Assembly (NCBI GenBank): GCA_028281575.1
Contig: JANQJP010000048.1
Span: 1-41,037, forward strand
Source of the DNA: Cellvibrionaceae bacterium
GTDB taxonomy: Bacteria; Pseudomonadota; Gammaproteobacteria; Pseudomonadales; Cellvibrionaceae
Direction: 5' to 3'
DNA: 41,037 nucleotides
Under the pieces are notes generated by a model that worked only from the letters and a program-made list of their open reading frames with translations, made no database searches and was not told where the DNA came from. Within the stretch, counting starts at the first letter, position 1, and every line of letters starts with the position of its first letter. Made by a program: the position numbers and the translations under genes. Positions 7,778 to 15,417 of this stretch are shown in pieces.

Positions 7778-8725
7778 TCAATTAAAAATATATTCAGCAT
7801 TTTCTCGCACAGCCGTAATACCCTCGCGCGGAGGTAACTTACTTGGAACCTGTATATCCCAAGCAAGGCCCAACTTTTCGAGAAGCTGAATAAAATGCCA
7901 GCCAATATCTATTTGACCGGGATACAAGCCATGTTTTGCAGACGCTGGAAATGCGTGATGGTTGTTGTGCCAGCTTTCACCAAATGTAGGAATTGCAGCA
8001 ATTGGGACATCGTGAGCCTGTACGCCGGCCCCGTCTACTAGCCAGCTTTGTGGACCTTGTGTATGTGCGAAGTAGGATATATACCAATGCATGGTAGTAC
8101 ACGCAGCGACGCGGACGAATATTCCCCAAACCAGCCATGGTAGGCCGCCGATAAGATACAAACATATTGCTATTGGAAGTTGTTGTAAAATCCACGTTTT
8201 TTCCAAAAAAATAACGAATTTATCGTTCATAATTTCTGGCCCCGGGTCAAAACCAGGTGGTTTGGTAAGTGTCAGTTTACAATGCAGATTGTACCAAGCG
8301 TCTTTGAGCAAGCCCTGACGATGTGCTAAGTAGTCGTGGCATTTGGGCTGTCTTTGTGACCAATCTCTGGTGTCGTGGGTTTTTATTGTCCATAAAGGAC
8401 CACCTATGCCAACGATCGTGCCCATGTAAATCAAGATATGCTCCAATAATTTCGAGCATTTAAAACTACGGTGAATGAGCTTGCGATGAAAACCAACGGA
8501 ATGTCCAGTGCAAAGTGTTATTGCGCTTAACCCAAGAAATGCTAGTAGAGCGCTCCACTGAAAGTAAAAAGGCGCCAAAAAAATTGCAGAGAGGAAAATA
8601 AATGTATTCCACAATGAGCGCCATTTGTCCCAGACAATTTTTCCATTTATGGGACAAGCACCGTTGTTAAGTACGAGTGAATTTACTTTAAATGCACCTT
8701 CGGCAGCGCCACCGTGAGAGCTCAT
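7778..8725 (-). CDS. Membrane fatty-acid (acyl) desaturase
   Basis: The protein has 315 residues from ATG 8725, which overlaps the upstream stop as TAATG and has CCAGGAG as ribosome site. It has paired hydrophobic segments and histidine boxes of the delta-9 desaturase type: GHSVGFHRKLIH for box 1 and a third box ESWHNNHHAFP. The second box is atypical (THDTRDWSQRQPKCHDYL) instead of HRxHH, as in a bacterial subfamily that also shares KHGLYPGQIDIG near the C terminus. Function would be oxygen-dependent introduction of a double bond into membrane acyl chains, using a di-iron site at the inner membrane. Translational coupling to the COQ4-like gene suggests a shared lipid task. Confidence 0.88.
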   Translation of the reverse strand: MSSHGGAAEGAFKVNSLVLNNGACPINGKIVWDKWRSLWNTFIFLSAIFLAPFYFQWSALLAFLGLSAITLCTGHSVGFHRKLIHRSFKCSKLLEHILIYMGTIVGIGGPLWTIKTHDTRDWSQRQPKCHDYLAHRQGLLKDAWYNLHCKLTLTKPPGFDPGPEIMNDKFVIFLEKTWILQQLPIAICLYLIGGLPWLVWGIFVRVAACTTMHWYISYFAHTQGPQSWLVDGAGVQAHDVPIAAIPTFGESWHNNHHAFPASAKHGLYPGQIDIGWHFIQLLEKLGLAWDIQVPSKLPPREGITAVRENAEYIFN

Positions 8726-9288
8726 TAAAAAACTCCTGGTAAAATAAGAAGAAACACGAAAAAAGGAATAGAAATTACTAGAAAAGAAAGAGCGACCCAT
8801 GTTAAGTAGGCGAAAACGTCACCTCTACTGGCAGAGTAGTTATTTCTAGTAAGTATTTCTTTTTGCAATTCACCGACTGTCTTGTTTAAAAGCGGCTCGT
8901 AATTATTGTAGCTGTAGAGTGTTTGGCTTCTCCTGCCTCTTAAAAATGCAATAAATTGTTTTTTTGGAATCAGTACTGCACCCATGCCTACTAGTGGAAT
9001 ACAAAAAAATGTTGTAAAGATATTGGGGTATCTGCCTGCTGCAAATTCCCAAGCGGAGATTTGGAACTCTCCAGTAGGACTAAGGTTGTATCCAGTAAGC
9101 ATATGATGTAAATCATGGAAAGGAATCGCCTTTTTGCGCCACTCAAAGTTTGGAAGGTATATTTTTAAACCTCGACAGGTAATCGGTGACCAATTTTTTT
9201 TAGATACGCCACCATCTTCGGGTAAATTGTTCGCTTTGTAAAAAATACCTATGGCTTCTCTCAATGTCATATCTGGGGATATATTCAT
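8725..9288 (-). CDS. COQ4-like membrane-anchored protein
   Basis: The protein has 187 residues. It carries HDLHH at about residues 58-62 and a Glu exactly 11 residues after the last His (HDxxH-x11-E), the metal-binding signature of the COQ4 family, within the conserved context HMLTGYNLSPTGEFQ. COQ4 proteins act in ubiquinone head-group biosynthesis. Unlike standard COQ4, this one has hydrophobic segments in the middle and a strongly hydrophobic C terminus (about 163-187), so it is probably an integral membrane protein. Its stop overlaps the start of the desaturase (TAATG), pointing to a functional pair. Base composition is more AT-rich than the flanking genes, compatible with acquisition. The family assignment rests on one motif. 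Confidence 0.65.
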   Translation of the reverse strand: MNISPDMTLREAIGIFYKANNLPEDGGVSKKNWSPITCRGLKIYLPNFEWRKKAIPFHDLHHMLTGYNLSPTGEFQISAWEFAAGRYPNIFTTFFCIPLVGMGAVLIPKKQFIAFLRGRRSQTLYSYNNYEPLLNKTVGELQKEILTRNNYSASRGDVFAYLTWVALSFLVISIPFFVFLLILPGVF

Positions 9289-9295
9289 AATAGTT

Positions 9296-9490
9296 TTAAG
9301 GGCTACTTAAAGATGGCTTTGATTCATTTTTTGAAAGCATGGCGAATATTTTTAGTTTCCACAGCTCAGTCAAATTTGGCTGTTTATCTTTTCTTTTGCC
9401 AACAAGCTTGCCCTCTGTTTTTGTCACAAAAACCGTAACACGTGTTTTATAGGCATCGACCTGATTGAGTTTGGTATTGACTTCTGTCAT
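9296..9490 (-). CDS. Small hypothetical protein upstream of the COQ4-like gene
   Basis: This 64-residue basic ORF ends 7 nt before the COQ4-like start, on the same strand. It is lysine-rich, with no hydrophobic segment or recognised motif. The N-terminal part looks helical (TKLNQVDAYKTRVTVFVTK). The ribosome site is weak (GAG 11 nt upstream of the ATG). It is retained because of tight spacing and shared AT-rich composition with the two genes downstream. It could be non-coding leader sequence. Confidence 0.4.
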   Translation of the reverse strand: MTEVNTKLNQVDAYKTRVTVFVTKTEGKLVGKRKDKQPNLTELWKLKIFAMLSKNESKPSLSSP

Positions 9491-9674
9491 CCATATTTTC
9501 TCGGCTTCTAAAAACGAGTATCAGGAGTAGTAGTCTAGCATTCATATTTAAGCGAAACTCCGGTTACTGATACCAATATACCAGTGATTGAGCTGCATCG
9601 AGAAGACGATTAGAATTTTTTGTTCATATGCGCTGAACGAAATATGTGTTTAATTAAGCTAAATAAGGAAAGTT

Positions 9675-10283
9675 ATGGAATTCTGGTTTTTTATTGCGGT
9701 TTCTGTTGGTGTGATTATTGTACCGGGTCCCAATGTACTTGTGATTGTATCGACAAGTCTGTCTCACGGTGTATGGCACGGTTTTCGTTCAGTTACTGGT
9801 ACGAGCCTGGCGATGATATTACAGCTTGTTATCGCCGGTGTGGCGACGACTTGGTTGGTCGATGCTCTGGTATCAGGTTTTTTCTGGTTGAAATGGATTG
9901 GTGTGGGGTATTTAGTGTATCTCGGTATCGGCCATATACGGCAAAGTTTTATGGATAGCGGAGATACGCAGGAGCCAAGCGCAGTAGCCACGTTCGCGCG
10001 CGGTTTTTGGGTTTCGCTGACCAACCCCAAAACTATTTTATTCTTCAGTGCATTCTTGCCACAGTTTGTTGACCCTGCCGCGTCTTATTCAGCGCAAATT
10101 GTATTGTTATCAGCAATATTTTGGTTGCTCGCTGTTGTGTTGGATTCCAGTTATGTGATCTTGGCGGGTAAGATCCATCCGTTGTTGCGCACGCAGCGGC
10201 TTTCGCGTTATCGAAATGGCATCACCGGTTCGCTATTTCTTGGTGCGGGCACCGTGTTGGCGCTGTCCAAATCAGATCAATAG
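9675..10283 (+). CDS. LysE/RhtB-family amino-acid exporter
   Basis: The protein has 202 residues with six hydrophobic segments. The family signature VPGPNVLVIVSTSLSHGVWHG lies just after helix 1, and GFWVSLTNPKTILFFSAFLPQFV in the middle is the second conserved LysE segment. These proteins export amino acids or derivatives such as homoserine and threonine across the inner membrane. The start is well supported by AAGGAAAG 7 nt upstream. The TAG stop is formed by TA plus the first G of a 14-bp MITE remnant, which separates it from the convergent anti-sigma gene. The substrate cannot be inferred. Confidence 0.92.
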   Translation: MEFWFFIAVSVGVIIVPGPNVLVIVSTSLSHGVWHGFRSVTGTSLAMILQLVIAGVATTWLVDALVSGFFWLKWIGVGYLVYLGIGHIRQSFMDSGDTQEPSAVATFARGFWVSLTNPKTILFFSAFLPQFVDPAASYSAQIVLLSAIFWLLAVVLDSSYVILAGKIHPLLRTQRLSRYRNGITGSLFLGAGTVLALSKSDQ

Positions 10284-10296
10284 TTAAAACAGGCCC
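10283..10296. mobile_element. 14-bp MITE remnant between convergent stops
   Basis: GTTAAAACAGGCCC is flanked by TA on both sides (10281-10282, 10297-10298) and matches the right end of the MITE family. Both neighbouring genes end with TAG codons made of a TA and one base of the remnant. Confidence 0.5.
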
Positions 10297-10976
10297 TAGA
10301 GCATCATCAGTTCCGTCGTAAATAAGACCTTCGTCGGTTGACCGTTAGGAGAACCACCGAGTGGCTCGAGACTCACCGCCAAAGCGGCAATCTCTATTTG
10401 GTCAAATAATGTGGGGCGGTCGAGATTGTTCTCCCCAGTTTTCGGCAGTAAACCTAATGAGACCGGCGCGCGCCCGTCTTTTGCAAGCATCCACAATTCA
10501 TAGTCGTTGTCTGCGTGTAACGTTACATTGTCGGTAGCGCGAATGTGCAATTTGTCGTCCATTATTTGGATCAACCAAAGTGCTTCGGCTTTTGCATTTT
10601 GCACGATGGCAATTTGTTTGGTCGGTACCTCAACAATTTCGGGTTTTGGCCAGAATAAAATCACCGCGAAGAAAATCGTGGCTGCGAGCGCGGCGCCAGG
10701 CAATAAGAATGTTGGCCAGGGCTTTGAGGTTTTTTTCTGTATTTCGATAAAACCTAGGCGCTGTTGAATATTTTGCCAGACTTCTGCCCGAGGTTTTTGT
10801 GCCTCCAAACTTTCGCCGAGTGTATTGAGGTGTTTTTCCCAATGCCAGACGTTTTGTCGCACGTCACTGCGTTCTAACAGTAGCCGTTGGTAGCGCACGC
10901 GCGCACGGCCTTTTAATGTACCGAGCACGTATTCGGAGGAGAGCGCGTTTTTTAAATTTTCGTCGTTGTAATTCAT
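10296..10976 (-). CDS. Anti-sigma factor, RskA/anti-sigma-K type
   Basis: The protein has 226 residues. An N-terminal cytoplasmic anti-sigma domain (about 1-85, with SSEYVLGTLKGRARVRYQRL and VWHWEKHLNTLGESL) is followed by one membrane segment (about 93-115). The C-terminal RskA-like domain has NDYELWMLAKDGRAPVSLGLLP and ends with SLEPLGGSPNGQPTKV, a characteristic anti-sigma-K ending. It lacks a zinc-binding HxxxCxxC motif, as expected for the RskA class, which binds its sigma factor and releases it after membrane-linked proteolysis or redox input. Its ATG overlaps the SigK-type sigma gene by 4 nt (translational coupling). Confidence 0.9.
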   Translation of the reverse strand: MNYNDENLKNALSSEYVLGTLKGRARVRYQRLLLERSDVRQNVWHWEKHLNTLGESLEAQKPRAEVWQNIQQRLGFIEIQKKTSKPWPTFLLPGAALAATIFFAVILFWPKPEIVEVPTKQIAIVQNAKAEALWLIQIMDDKLHIRATDNVTLHADNDYELWMLAKDGRAPVSLGLLPKTGENNLDRPTLFDQIEIAALAVSLEPLGGSPNGQPTKVLFTTELMML

Positions 10977-11521
10977 GTTTCAAGGCACTTTTTGAGTCGT
11001 TCCAATCCGCGCCGAATCCAGCTTTTTACTGAACCCAGAGGGGTAGACATATGGTGGCAAACTTCCTGATGGGTGAAACCGCGAAAATAGGCGAGGGTGA
11101 TTGCATCGGATTGCGGTTTCTCCAAGTGGTCCATGCAATCATCAATTTTCGCGCGGTCACGCCGTTCAAATAAGTTGTTTTCGGGAGAAGCACTGATGGC
11201 TGTATCGCTGTCTTCACGACTTTCGTGTGTCTGATAGTCCAACCTTACTTTCGCAGCGCGCAGCATATCCAGGGCCCGATAGCGCACGATGCTAATCATC
11301 CAGGCGAGTACGCTGCCGCGTTGTTCATTGTATTCAGAGGCATTGTGCCAAATGCGCACATAGGCTTCCTGTAAGGCCTCTTCAGCCAAATCGCGTTTTT
11401 GCAACAGCTGCAAGCTGACAGCATAGAGCTTGCCTGACGTTGCTTCATACAGTGCGGAAAACGCTTTTCGATCTCCCTGCGCCGTCGCGCTCAGTAGTTG
11501 GAGGTGCTGCGATGTGTCCAT
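10973..11521 (-). CDS. ECF sigma factor, SigK-like
   Basis: The protein has 182 residues. Region 2 is at about 14-88 (LYEATSGKLYAVSLQLL, EEALQEAYVRIWHNA, LAWMISIVRYRALDMLR) and region 4 at about 130-178 (ITLAYFRGFTHQEVCHHM, LGSVKSWIRRGLERLKK). The gene is coupled to the RskA-type anti-sigma downstream and divergent from the DUF4331 gene. Both directions carry an identical promoter-like arrangement (TGCATCCAAA, 14 bp, GTTTT), so it most probably activates itself and the DUF4331 operon when released from the anti-sigma factor. Confidence 0.92.
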   Translation of the reverse strand: MDTSQHLQLLSATAQGDRKAFSALYEATSGKLYAVSLQLLQKRDLAEEALQEAYVRIWHNASEYNEQRGSVLAWMISIVRYRALDMLRAAKVRLDYQTHESREDSDTAISASPENNLFERRDRAKIDDCMDHLEKPQSDAITLAYFRGFTHQEVCHHMSTPLGSVKSWIRRGLERLKKCLET

Positions 11522-11562
11522 AGGGCGGATGTGGTTCTCATTTTTTGGGAATTCTACAGCTT

Positions 11563-11591
11563 AAAACGCACCGTTGCGCAGTTTGGATGCA
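11563..11591 (-). promoter_or_regulatory. Predicted ECF promoter for the sigma/anti-sigma operon
   Basis: Read on the minus strand: TGCATCCAAA (11591-11582), 14 bp, then GTTTT (11567-11563) in the context GCGTTTTAA, about 40 bp before the sigma-factor start. The same boxes with the same spacing occur in the opposite direction 27 bp away, which is hard to explain by chance. Confidence 0.65.
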
Positions 11592-11617
11592 CTAATCGCA
11601 AAAAAATAATCAAAAGC

Positions 11618-11646
11618 TGCATCCAAAACCCGTCCTCAGCCGTTTT
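11618..11646 (+). promoter_or_regulatory. Predicted ECF promoter for the DUF4331 operon
   Basis: TGCATCCAAA (11618-11627), 14 bp, GTTTT (11642-11646) in the context CCGTTTTGA, about 95 bp upstream of the DUF4331 ATG. It mirrors the box pair in front of the sigma gene. The elements are placed as -35-like and -10-like by analogy with ECF promoters. Confidence 0.65.
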
Positions 11647-11741
11647 GATCAATGACTGGTGAGATAAGGCATAAAACCCCACGCCACGATGGTCGTTAAC
11701 GTGATTGTTATTTAACACCTTACTGAATTGAGGAAACAGCT

Positions 11742-13370
11742 ATGAGACAACTATGGTCATTACCGCTTGCAATTGCGTTGTTGGCGACATCAATGGCGAG
11801 CAGTGTATCTGCTTCGAGTCACCGCGAAGCACCGTTTATTACCAAGTATCCCCAGGTCGATGGCACGGATTTTTATGCATTTAACAGCTACGAGCCGGCG
11901 CGTGAGGCATATGTGACTTTTCTCGCGAACTATATTCCGGTTCAGGCGGCTTATGGTGGCCCAAATTATTTTCCGATGGACGAGCGAGCGCTCTACGAGA
12001 TTCATATCGACAATGACGGCGATGCCGTAGAGGATTTAAGCTTTCAATTTCGATTTAGCAATCGCGTACCCGATACGGGCGTCGTTAACTTTTCAATTGG
12101 CGCGGGCGACAATCAAAAAACAGTGCCCGCCGTATTGCGCAACGTTGGCGGAATATCTGCAGACGCAGCGCCCAGTTTAAATTATGTCGAAAGTTATTCG
12201 TTAACGATGGTCGCAGGTGATCGACGTGCGGGCACGAAAATGCCGGTGACCCATGTTGCAGGAGGCGCGACATCTTTTGCCAAACCCTTTGATTACAGCG
12301 GTACCAAAACGTTTGGCGACGCCGGAATGTATCGCAGCTACGCCGAGCGTTTTATTCACGACATCGATATCCCCGGTTGCGACGCCGATGGCAAGGTGTT
12401 TGTCGGTCAGCGGCTAGAGCCATTTAAGATTGCATTGGGTGAGACCTTTGACCTTGTAAATTTTGTGCCTATCGAGGGCGATAGTGCCCCTGGCGCAGGC
12501 GATGGTGCGGGTTTTCCCGGCGGCGTGACGCAGGATGCGAGCCGCAACGTGTTGAATAAAAACAATATCACGACGATAGCATTGGAACTCCCTAAAGCTT
12601 GCGTGACTGGAAATGGCAACGGTGTTATCGGTAGCTGGACCAGCGCGAGTCTGCGTCAGGCAAATATTCTCAATCGTCGCCCGCGTCTGGACAAACCCGA
12701 AATTGGTTTGGGGCCTTGGACGCAGGTTTCACGCTTGGGTAATTTTTTGGTCAACGAATTATTTATTGGCTTTCCCGATAAAGATCGTTTCAATGCCAGC
12801 GAGCCCAAAGACGATGGCCAGTTCGCCGATTACGTGACCCACCCGGTATTTCCCGCGATTGTAAATGTGCTTTTTCGCGATGCGGTGAATACGACGCTGG
12901 GTGCTAGTATTGAGGATCTCGCGCCGACAAATATTCCCCGCAATGATTTGGTTGCCGGCTTTCTAACCGGTTTTCCGGGAGTCAATCAGCTTGCGGCAGT
13001 GACCCCCTCTGAAATATTGCGTTTAAATACTGGGATACCTGCTACCGAGCGCACGGAGCAACACACCTTGGGTGTAGCGGCTGGTGACCTCGCCGGTTTC
13101 CCCAACGGTCGTCGCCCAGGCGATGATGCGGTGGACATTGCGTTGCGCGTTGCGATGGGGGCGTTGTGTCACGATCTGCCATTGGGCGAAGCTGGTGCCG
13201 GCGTAAACCTCGGTCTTTGTACGCCAGCGGATGCGCCTGTCGGTAATGTGCCACTGACGGATGGTGCACCGTTGTCTGCATTGGATTTCGATAACGCTTT
13301 CCCTTACCTCATCACGCCCTACCCAGGCTCACCGAATGATGCACCGATTCCAACACCGGCAGATATGTAG
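11742..13370 (+). CDS. DUF4331 exported protein
   Basis: The protein has 542 residues with a signal peptide of about 24 residues (LWSLPLAIALLATSMASSVSA, cleavage before SSHREAP). The mature N terminus SSHREAPFITKYPQVDGTDF and YAFNSYEP are the diagnostic opening of DUF4331. Later parts include ALYEIHIDNDGDAVEDLSF and VNELFIGFPDKDRFN, also typical. It is a secreted or periplasmic protein of unknown biochemistry, recurrently paired with SigK/RskA regulators. The start has AGGAAACAGCT upstream. A lipoprotein gene follows 14 nt after the stop. Confidence 0.93.
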   Translation: MRQLWSLPLAIALLATSMASSVSASSHREAPFITKYPQVDGTDFYAFNSYEPAREAYVTFLANYIPVQAAYGGPNYFPMDERALYEIHIDNDGDAVEDLSFQFRFSNRVPDTGVVNFSIGAGDNQKTVPAVLRNVGGISADAAPSLNYVESYSLTMVAGDRRAGTKMPVTHVAGGATSFAKPFDYSGTKTFGDAGMYRSYAERFIHDIDIPGCDADGKVFVGQRLEPFKIALGETFDLVNFVPIEGDSAPGAGDGAGFPGGVTQDASRNVLNKNNITTIALELPKACVTGNGNGVIGSWTSASLRQANILNRRPRLDKPEIGLGPWTQVSRLGNFLVNELFIGFPDKDRFNASEPKDDGQFADYVTHPVFPAIVNVLFRDAVNTTLGASIEDLAPTNIPRNDLVAGFLTGFPGVNQLAAVTPSEILRLNTGIPATERTEQHTLGVAAGDLAGFPNGRRPGDDAVDIALRVAMGALCHDLPLGEAGAGVNLGLCTPADAPVGNVPLTDGAPLSALDFDNAFPYLITPYPGSPNDAPIPTPADM

Positions 13371-13384
13371 TGGGAGGTCCAGTG

Positions 13385-13921
13385 ATGAAAATAATTGATC
13401 TGACCCAACTAAGAAATGCGTTAACGATTGCGGCATTAGCGATCATTATTTCTGCGTGTTCGAATAATAATGACGATGACGGCGTCGAACCTGACCTTGA
13501 GCCGCCGACTGTTGAAGCGCTTAATGATTTAAGCATCGACGCGGATACACCCAGCGGCAATATTTCGATTAGCGCGATGGATGATGTCACGCCAAGTGGT
13601 GAATTGACTATCGATGTAAGGTCATCAAATCAAGCTGTTGTTGCGGATGCGAGACTAAGTCTCAATCAAAATGTCTTGGTCATTACGCCGGTATCCGACA
13701 CGGTTGGCAGCACAGTTATTACCGTAAGTGTGACGGATGCTTCAGGTAATGTTGCCACACAAAATTTTCACCTGGAGGTCGCAGTGCGAGAGCTCAGTGC
13801 GGTAAGTTTTGTTGAAAGTATTGCGCAAATCGACGAAGACGCTGAACCGGTTTTTATTAATCAGGTAATTGTTTTGGATGGCGTGGATGAAGAGCTGGGT
13901 TTTGATGCCTTGCTTGACTGA
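13385..13921 (+). CDS. Lipoprotein with Ig-like/cadherin-like domain
   Basis: The protein has 178 residues from ATG 13385, with GGGAGG 7-8 nt upstream; a GTG 15 nt earlier would lengthen the signal needlessly. The lipobox is IIISAC with Cys at about 26, followed by an acidic linker. Residues about 45-125 form a beta-rich repeat (TIDVRSSNQAVVADARLSLN, TVISTVTVTDASGN-like pattern) resembling the Ig-like domains that stabilise secreted proteins. A separate acidic C-terminal stretch (about 130-178) has no recognised fold. It follows the DUF4331 gene and is presumably an envelope partner of it. A short hairpin downstream suggests the transcript may end there. Confidence 0.75.
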   Translation: MKIIDLTQLRNALTIAALAIIISACSNNNDDDGVEPDLEPPTVEALNDLSIDADTPSGNISISAMDDVTPSGELTIDVRSSNQAVVADARLSLNQNVLVITPVSDTVGSTVITVSVTDASGNVATQNFHLEVAVRELSAVSFVESIAQIDEDAEPVFINQVIVLDGVDEELGFDALLD

Positions 13922-13931
13922 AGCTTTGGGA

Positions 13932-13960
13932 GGGCAGGGATGCCCTATTTAACTTTTTAT
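13932..13960 (+). terminator. Weak terminator-like hairpin after the lipoprotein gene
   Basis: GGGCA-GGGA-TGCCC is followed by the T-rich TATTTAACTTTTT, 10 nt after the lipoprotein stop. The 5-bp stem is short. Confidence 0.5.
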
Positions 13961-13972
13961 TAAAAAATACCT

Positions 13973-14168
13973 GTAATGTATTTAGAAAAATTTTCTTCTC
14001 CATTTTGGCTCATACGCGTTTGCGTGCCGGCGATGCATTCAAAAACCGTCAATTCATGGATGAATTGGCGGAGCTACAGGGATGTATTTATGCGTTTTTT
14101 GAATGCATCGCCGGCACGCAAACGCTTCGAAGGCACAGATACTGAAGTTCTTAGACTAAATACACTAC
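13973..14168 (+). repeat. 196-bp hairpin element, copy 1 (perfect 30-bp stem)
   Basis: The outer ends GTAATGTATTTAG and CTAAATACACTAC are near-perfect inverted repeats. Inside, 30-bp arms at 14016-14045 (GCGTTTGCGTGCCGGCGATG..) and 14096-14125 pair perfectly. A nested stem CCGTCAATTCAT-GG-ATGAATTGGCGG lies at the centre. Related copies are at 29778-29960 and, in reverse orientation and rearranged, from 40810. The element separates the lipoprotein from the TPR gene. A 66-codon ORF across it is treated as a by-product of the repeat. Confidence 0.85.
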
Positions 14169-14179
14169 ATAATTAAATA

Positions 14180-15202
14180 ATGGTGTTGGTCGTGAAAATA
14201 CTTATTCTATTTATCATCGGTTTGATACTTACTTATCAAGTAAATGCTCACGGTAAGCACGACGATATTAAATTTGATAGTGCTTTAAATACAGGTGTTG
14301 ACGCGCTTGTTGAAGAAGTAAATAAAGACTTGATGCGGGCCAAACAACCGGGTTTTTCATATTTATATGATTCGGCGCACGATAGCCTCGAAGGTAAAGT
14401 GTCTCTAGAGAATGGTGATGCTAAAGCATTGCTTACATGGGCGCGGGTGCTGCAACATGAGCACCGATTTGATGTGGCAAAAAAATATTTAAATAAAAGC
14501 GTACTTCTCGATAACAAAAATATCAATGCGTTTTTATTACTCGCCCGGGTGCATCTGGCGACGCGAGAGTATCAATTAGCTAAGCGTGCCTGCCTTAATC
14601 TTGTTGGTTTAAGTGATGTTGTCACTTCGAGTATTTGTTTGTTGGAAGCTGCAAGTTATGATGGCGCCCTGGATTCTAGTTACAAGCAGTTGCAAAGGAT
14701 TGTTGCTCAGCAAGCGCTTTCTGATGTGCAAAGCCAGTGGGCCGCTTTGGTATTGGCAGATATGGCATATCGTCTGTTTTTAGCTGCGGAAAGTGAAATG
14801 TGGTTGGATAAGCATTTTACCAAGGACGACACACACTATTTAATCGAGTGGGCGGATATAAAAATCGAGCTTGGTAAGGCGCAACTGGTGCTTGATGTTC
14901 TGGCGCCTATTGTTAAAAAACTCAAACATACTGAAGATGGCTTATTGTTACGTCTCGCGCTTGCGGAAAAACGGTTTGGGCAAGAGAAATACTGGCAACT
15001 AACTGCGGATAAACGATTTGCTCATTTAGAAGATCGTCAGGATGTGCACCATGCAGGGGATATGGCTAGATACTATTTGTATGTTAGTGCCAACACCGAA
15101 CGCGCACTTTATTGGGCCGAATTAAATTGGCAGCAGGTGCAGGAGCCGAAAGATCGGGTGCTGCTTGAGCGTGCTCAACGTGAATATAAAAGAACTGATT
15201 AA
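14180..15202 (+). CDS. Exported TPR-repeat protein of the DUF4331 locus
   Basis: The protein has 340 residues with a signal peptide (ILILFIIGLILTYQVNAHG); GTG 14192 is an alternative start that would shorten the n-region. Tetratricopeptide-like helical pairs run from about residue 70: KALLTWARVLQHEHRFDVAK, NAFLLLARVHLATREYQLAK and a C-terminal ALYWAELNWQQVQEPKDRVLL. Such periplasmic TPR proteins are regular companions of DUF4331 genes under SigK/RskA control. The HupE/UreJ-like membrane protein that often follows is absent here. The 196-bp repeat and a weak hairpin separate it from the lipoprotein, so it may have its own promoter. Confidence 0.82.
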   Translation: MVLVVKILILFIIGLILTYQVNAHGKHDDIKFDSALNTGVDALVEEVNKDLMRAKQPGFSYLYDSAHDSLEGKVSLENGDAKALLTWARVLQHEHRFDVAKKYLNKSVLLDNKNINAFLLLARVHLATREYQLAKRACLNLVGLSDVVTSSICLLEAASYDGALDSSYKQLQRIVAQQALSDVQSQWAALVLADMAYRLFLAAESEMWLDKHFTKDDTHYLIEWADIKIELGKAQLVLDVLAPIVKKLKHTEDGLLLRLALAEKRFGQEKYWQLTADKRFAHLEDRQDVHHAGDMARYYLYVSANTERALYWAELNWQQVQEPKDRVLLERAQREYKRTD

Positions 15203-15344
15203 TATAAGAAAATGATCAAACCCAAAAACTTCTACCATCCCTGAAATCCCTTTTTGCAACAACTCTTGAACCAATTCCGACAAGGCTCTTCTAATACCTC
15301 TCAATGATTAACCCGAGGCAAGTGTAGCGCGGCGCTGCAGGGGA

Positions 15345-15364
15345 GAGCTAAAAGGATTTAGCTC
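15345..15364. repeat. Perfect 8-bp hairpin in the TPR/YhcG intergene
   Basis: GAGCTAAA-AGGA-TTTAGCTC lies in the 215-bp space between the convergent TPR and YhcG-like genes, within a GC-rich stretch with further GGCGC-type palindromes. It may help terminate transcription, but no T-run follows. Confidence 0.45.
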
Positions 15365-15417
15365 GGCGGCGTTCAAGGGAGCGCAGCGGGTCTTGTGCGA
15401 ATGTCGCGCCTGTCGTT

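Noticed and set aside
9620-9958. 112-codon plus-strand ORF overlapping the LysE-family gene
   Set aside because: It is a Cys-rich, out-of-frame shadow of a clear exporter gene.
13976-14176. A 66-codon ORF across the hairpin element, similar to one at 29769-29996 (shared NSWMNWRSYRDVFMRFLN)
   Set aside because: The similarity follows from nucleotide identity of the repeat copies. Stems and compensated changes explain the conservation better, and neither ORF has a ribosome site.
15122-15304. Minus-strand ORF with a helix-like MRGIRRALSELVQELLQKG
   Set aside because: Only about 33 codons lie outside the TPR gene, there is no ribosome site, and no family is recognised.
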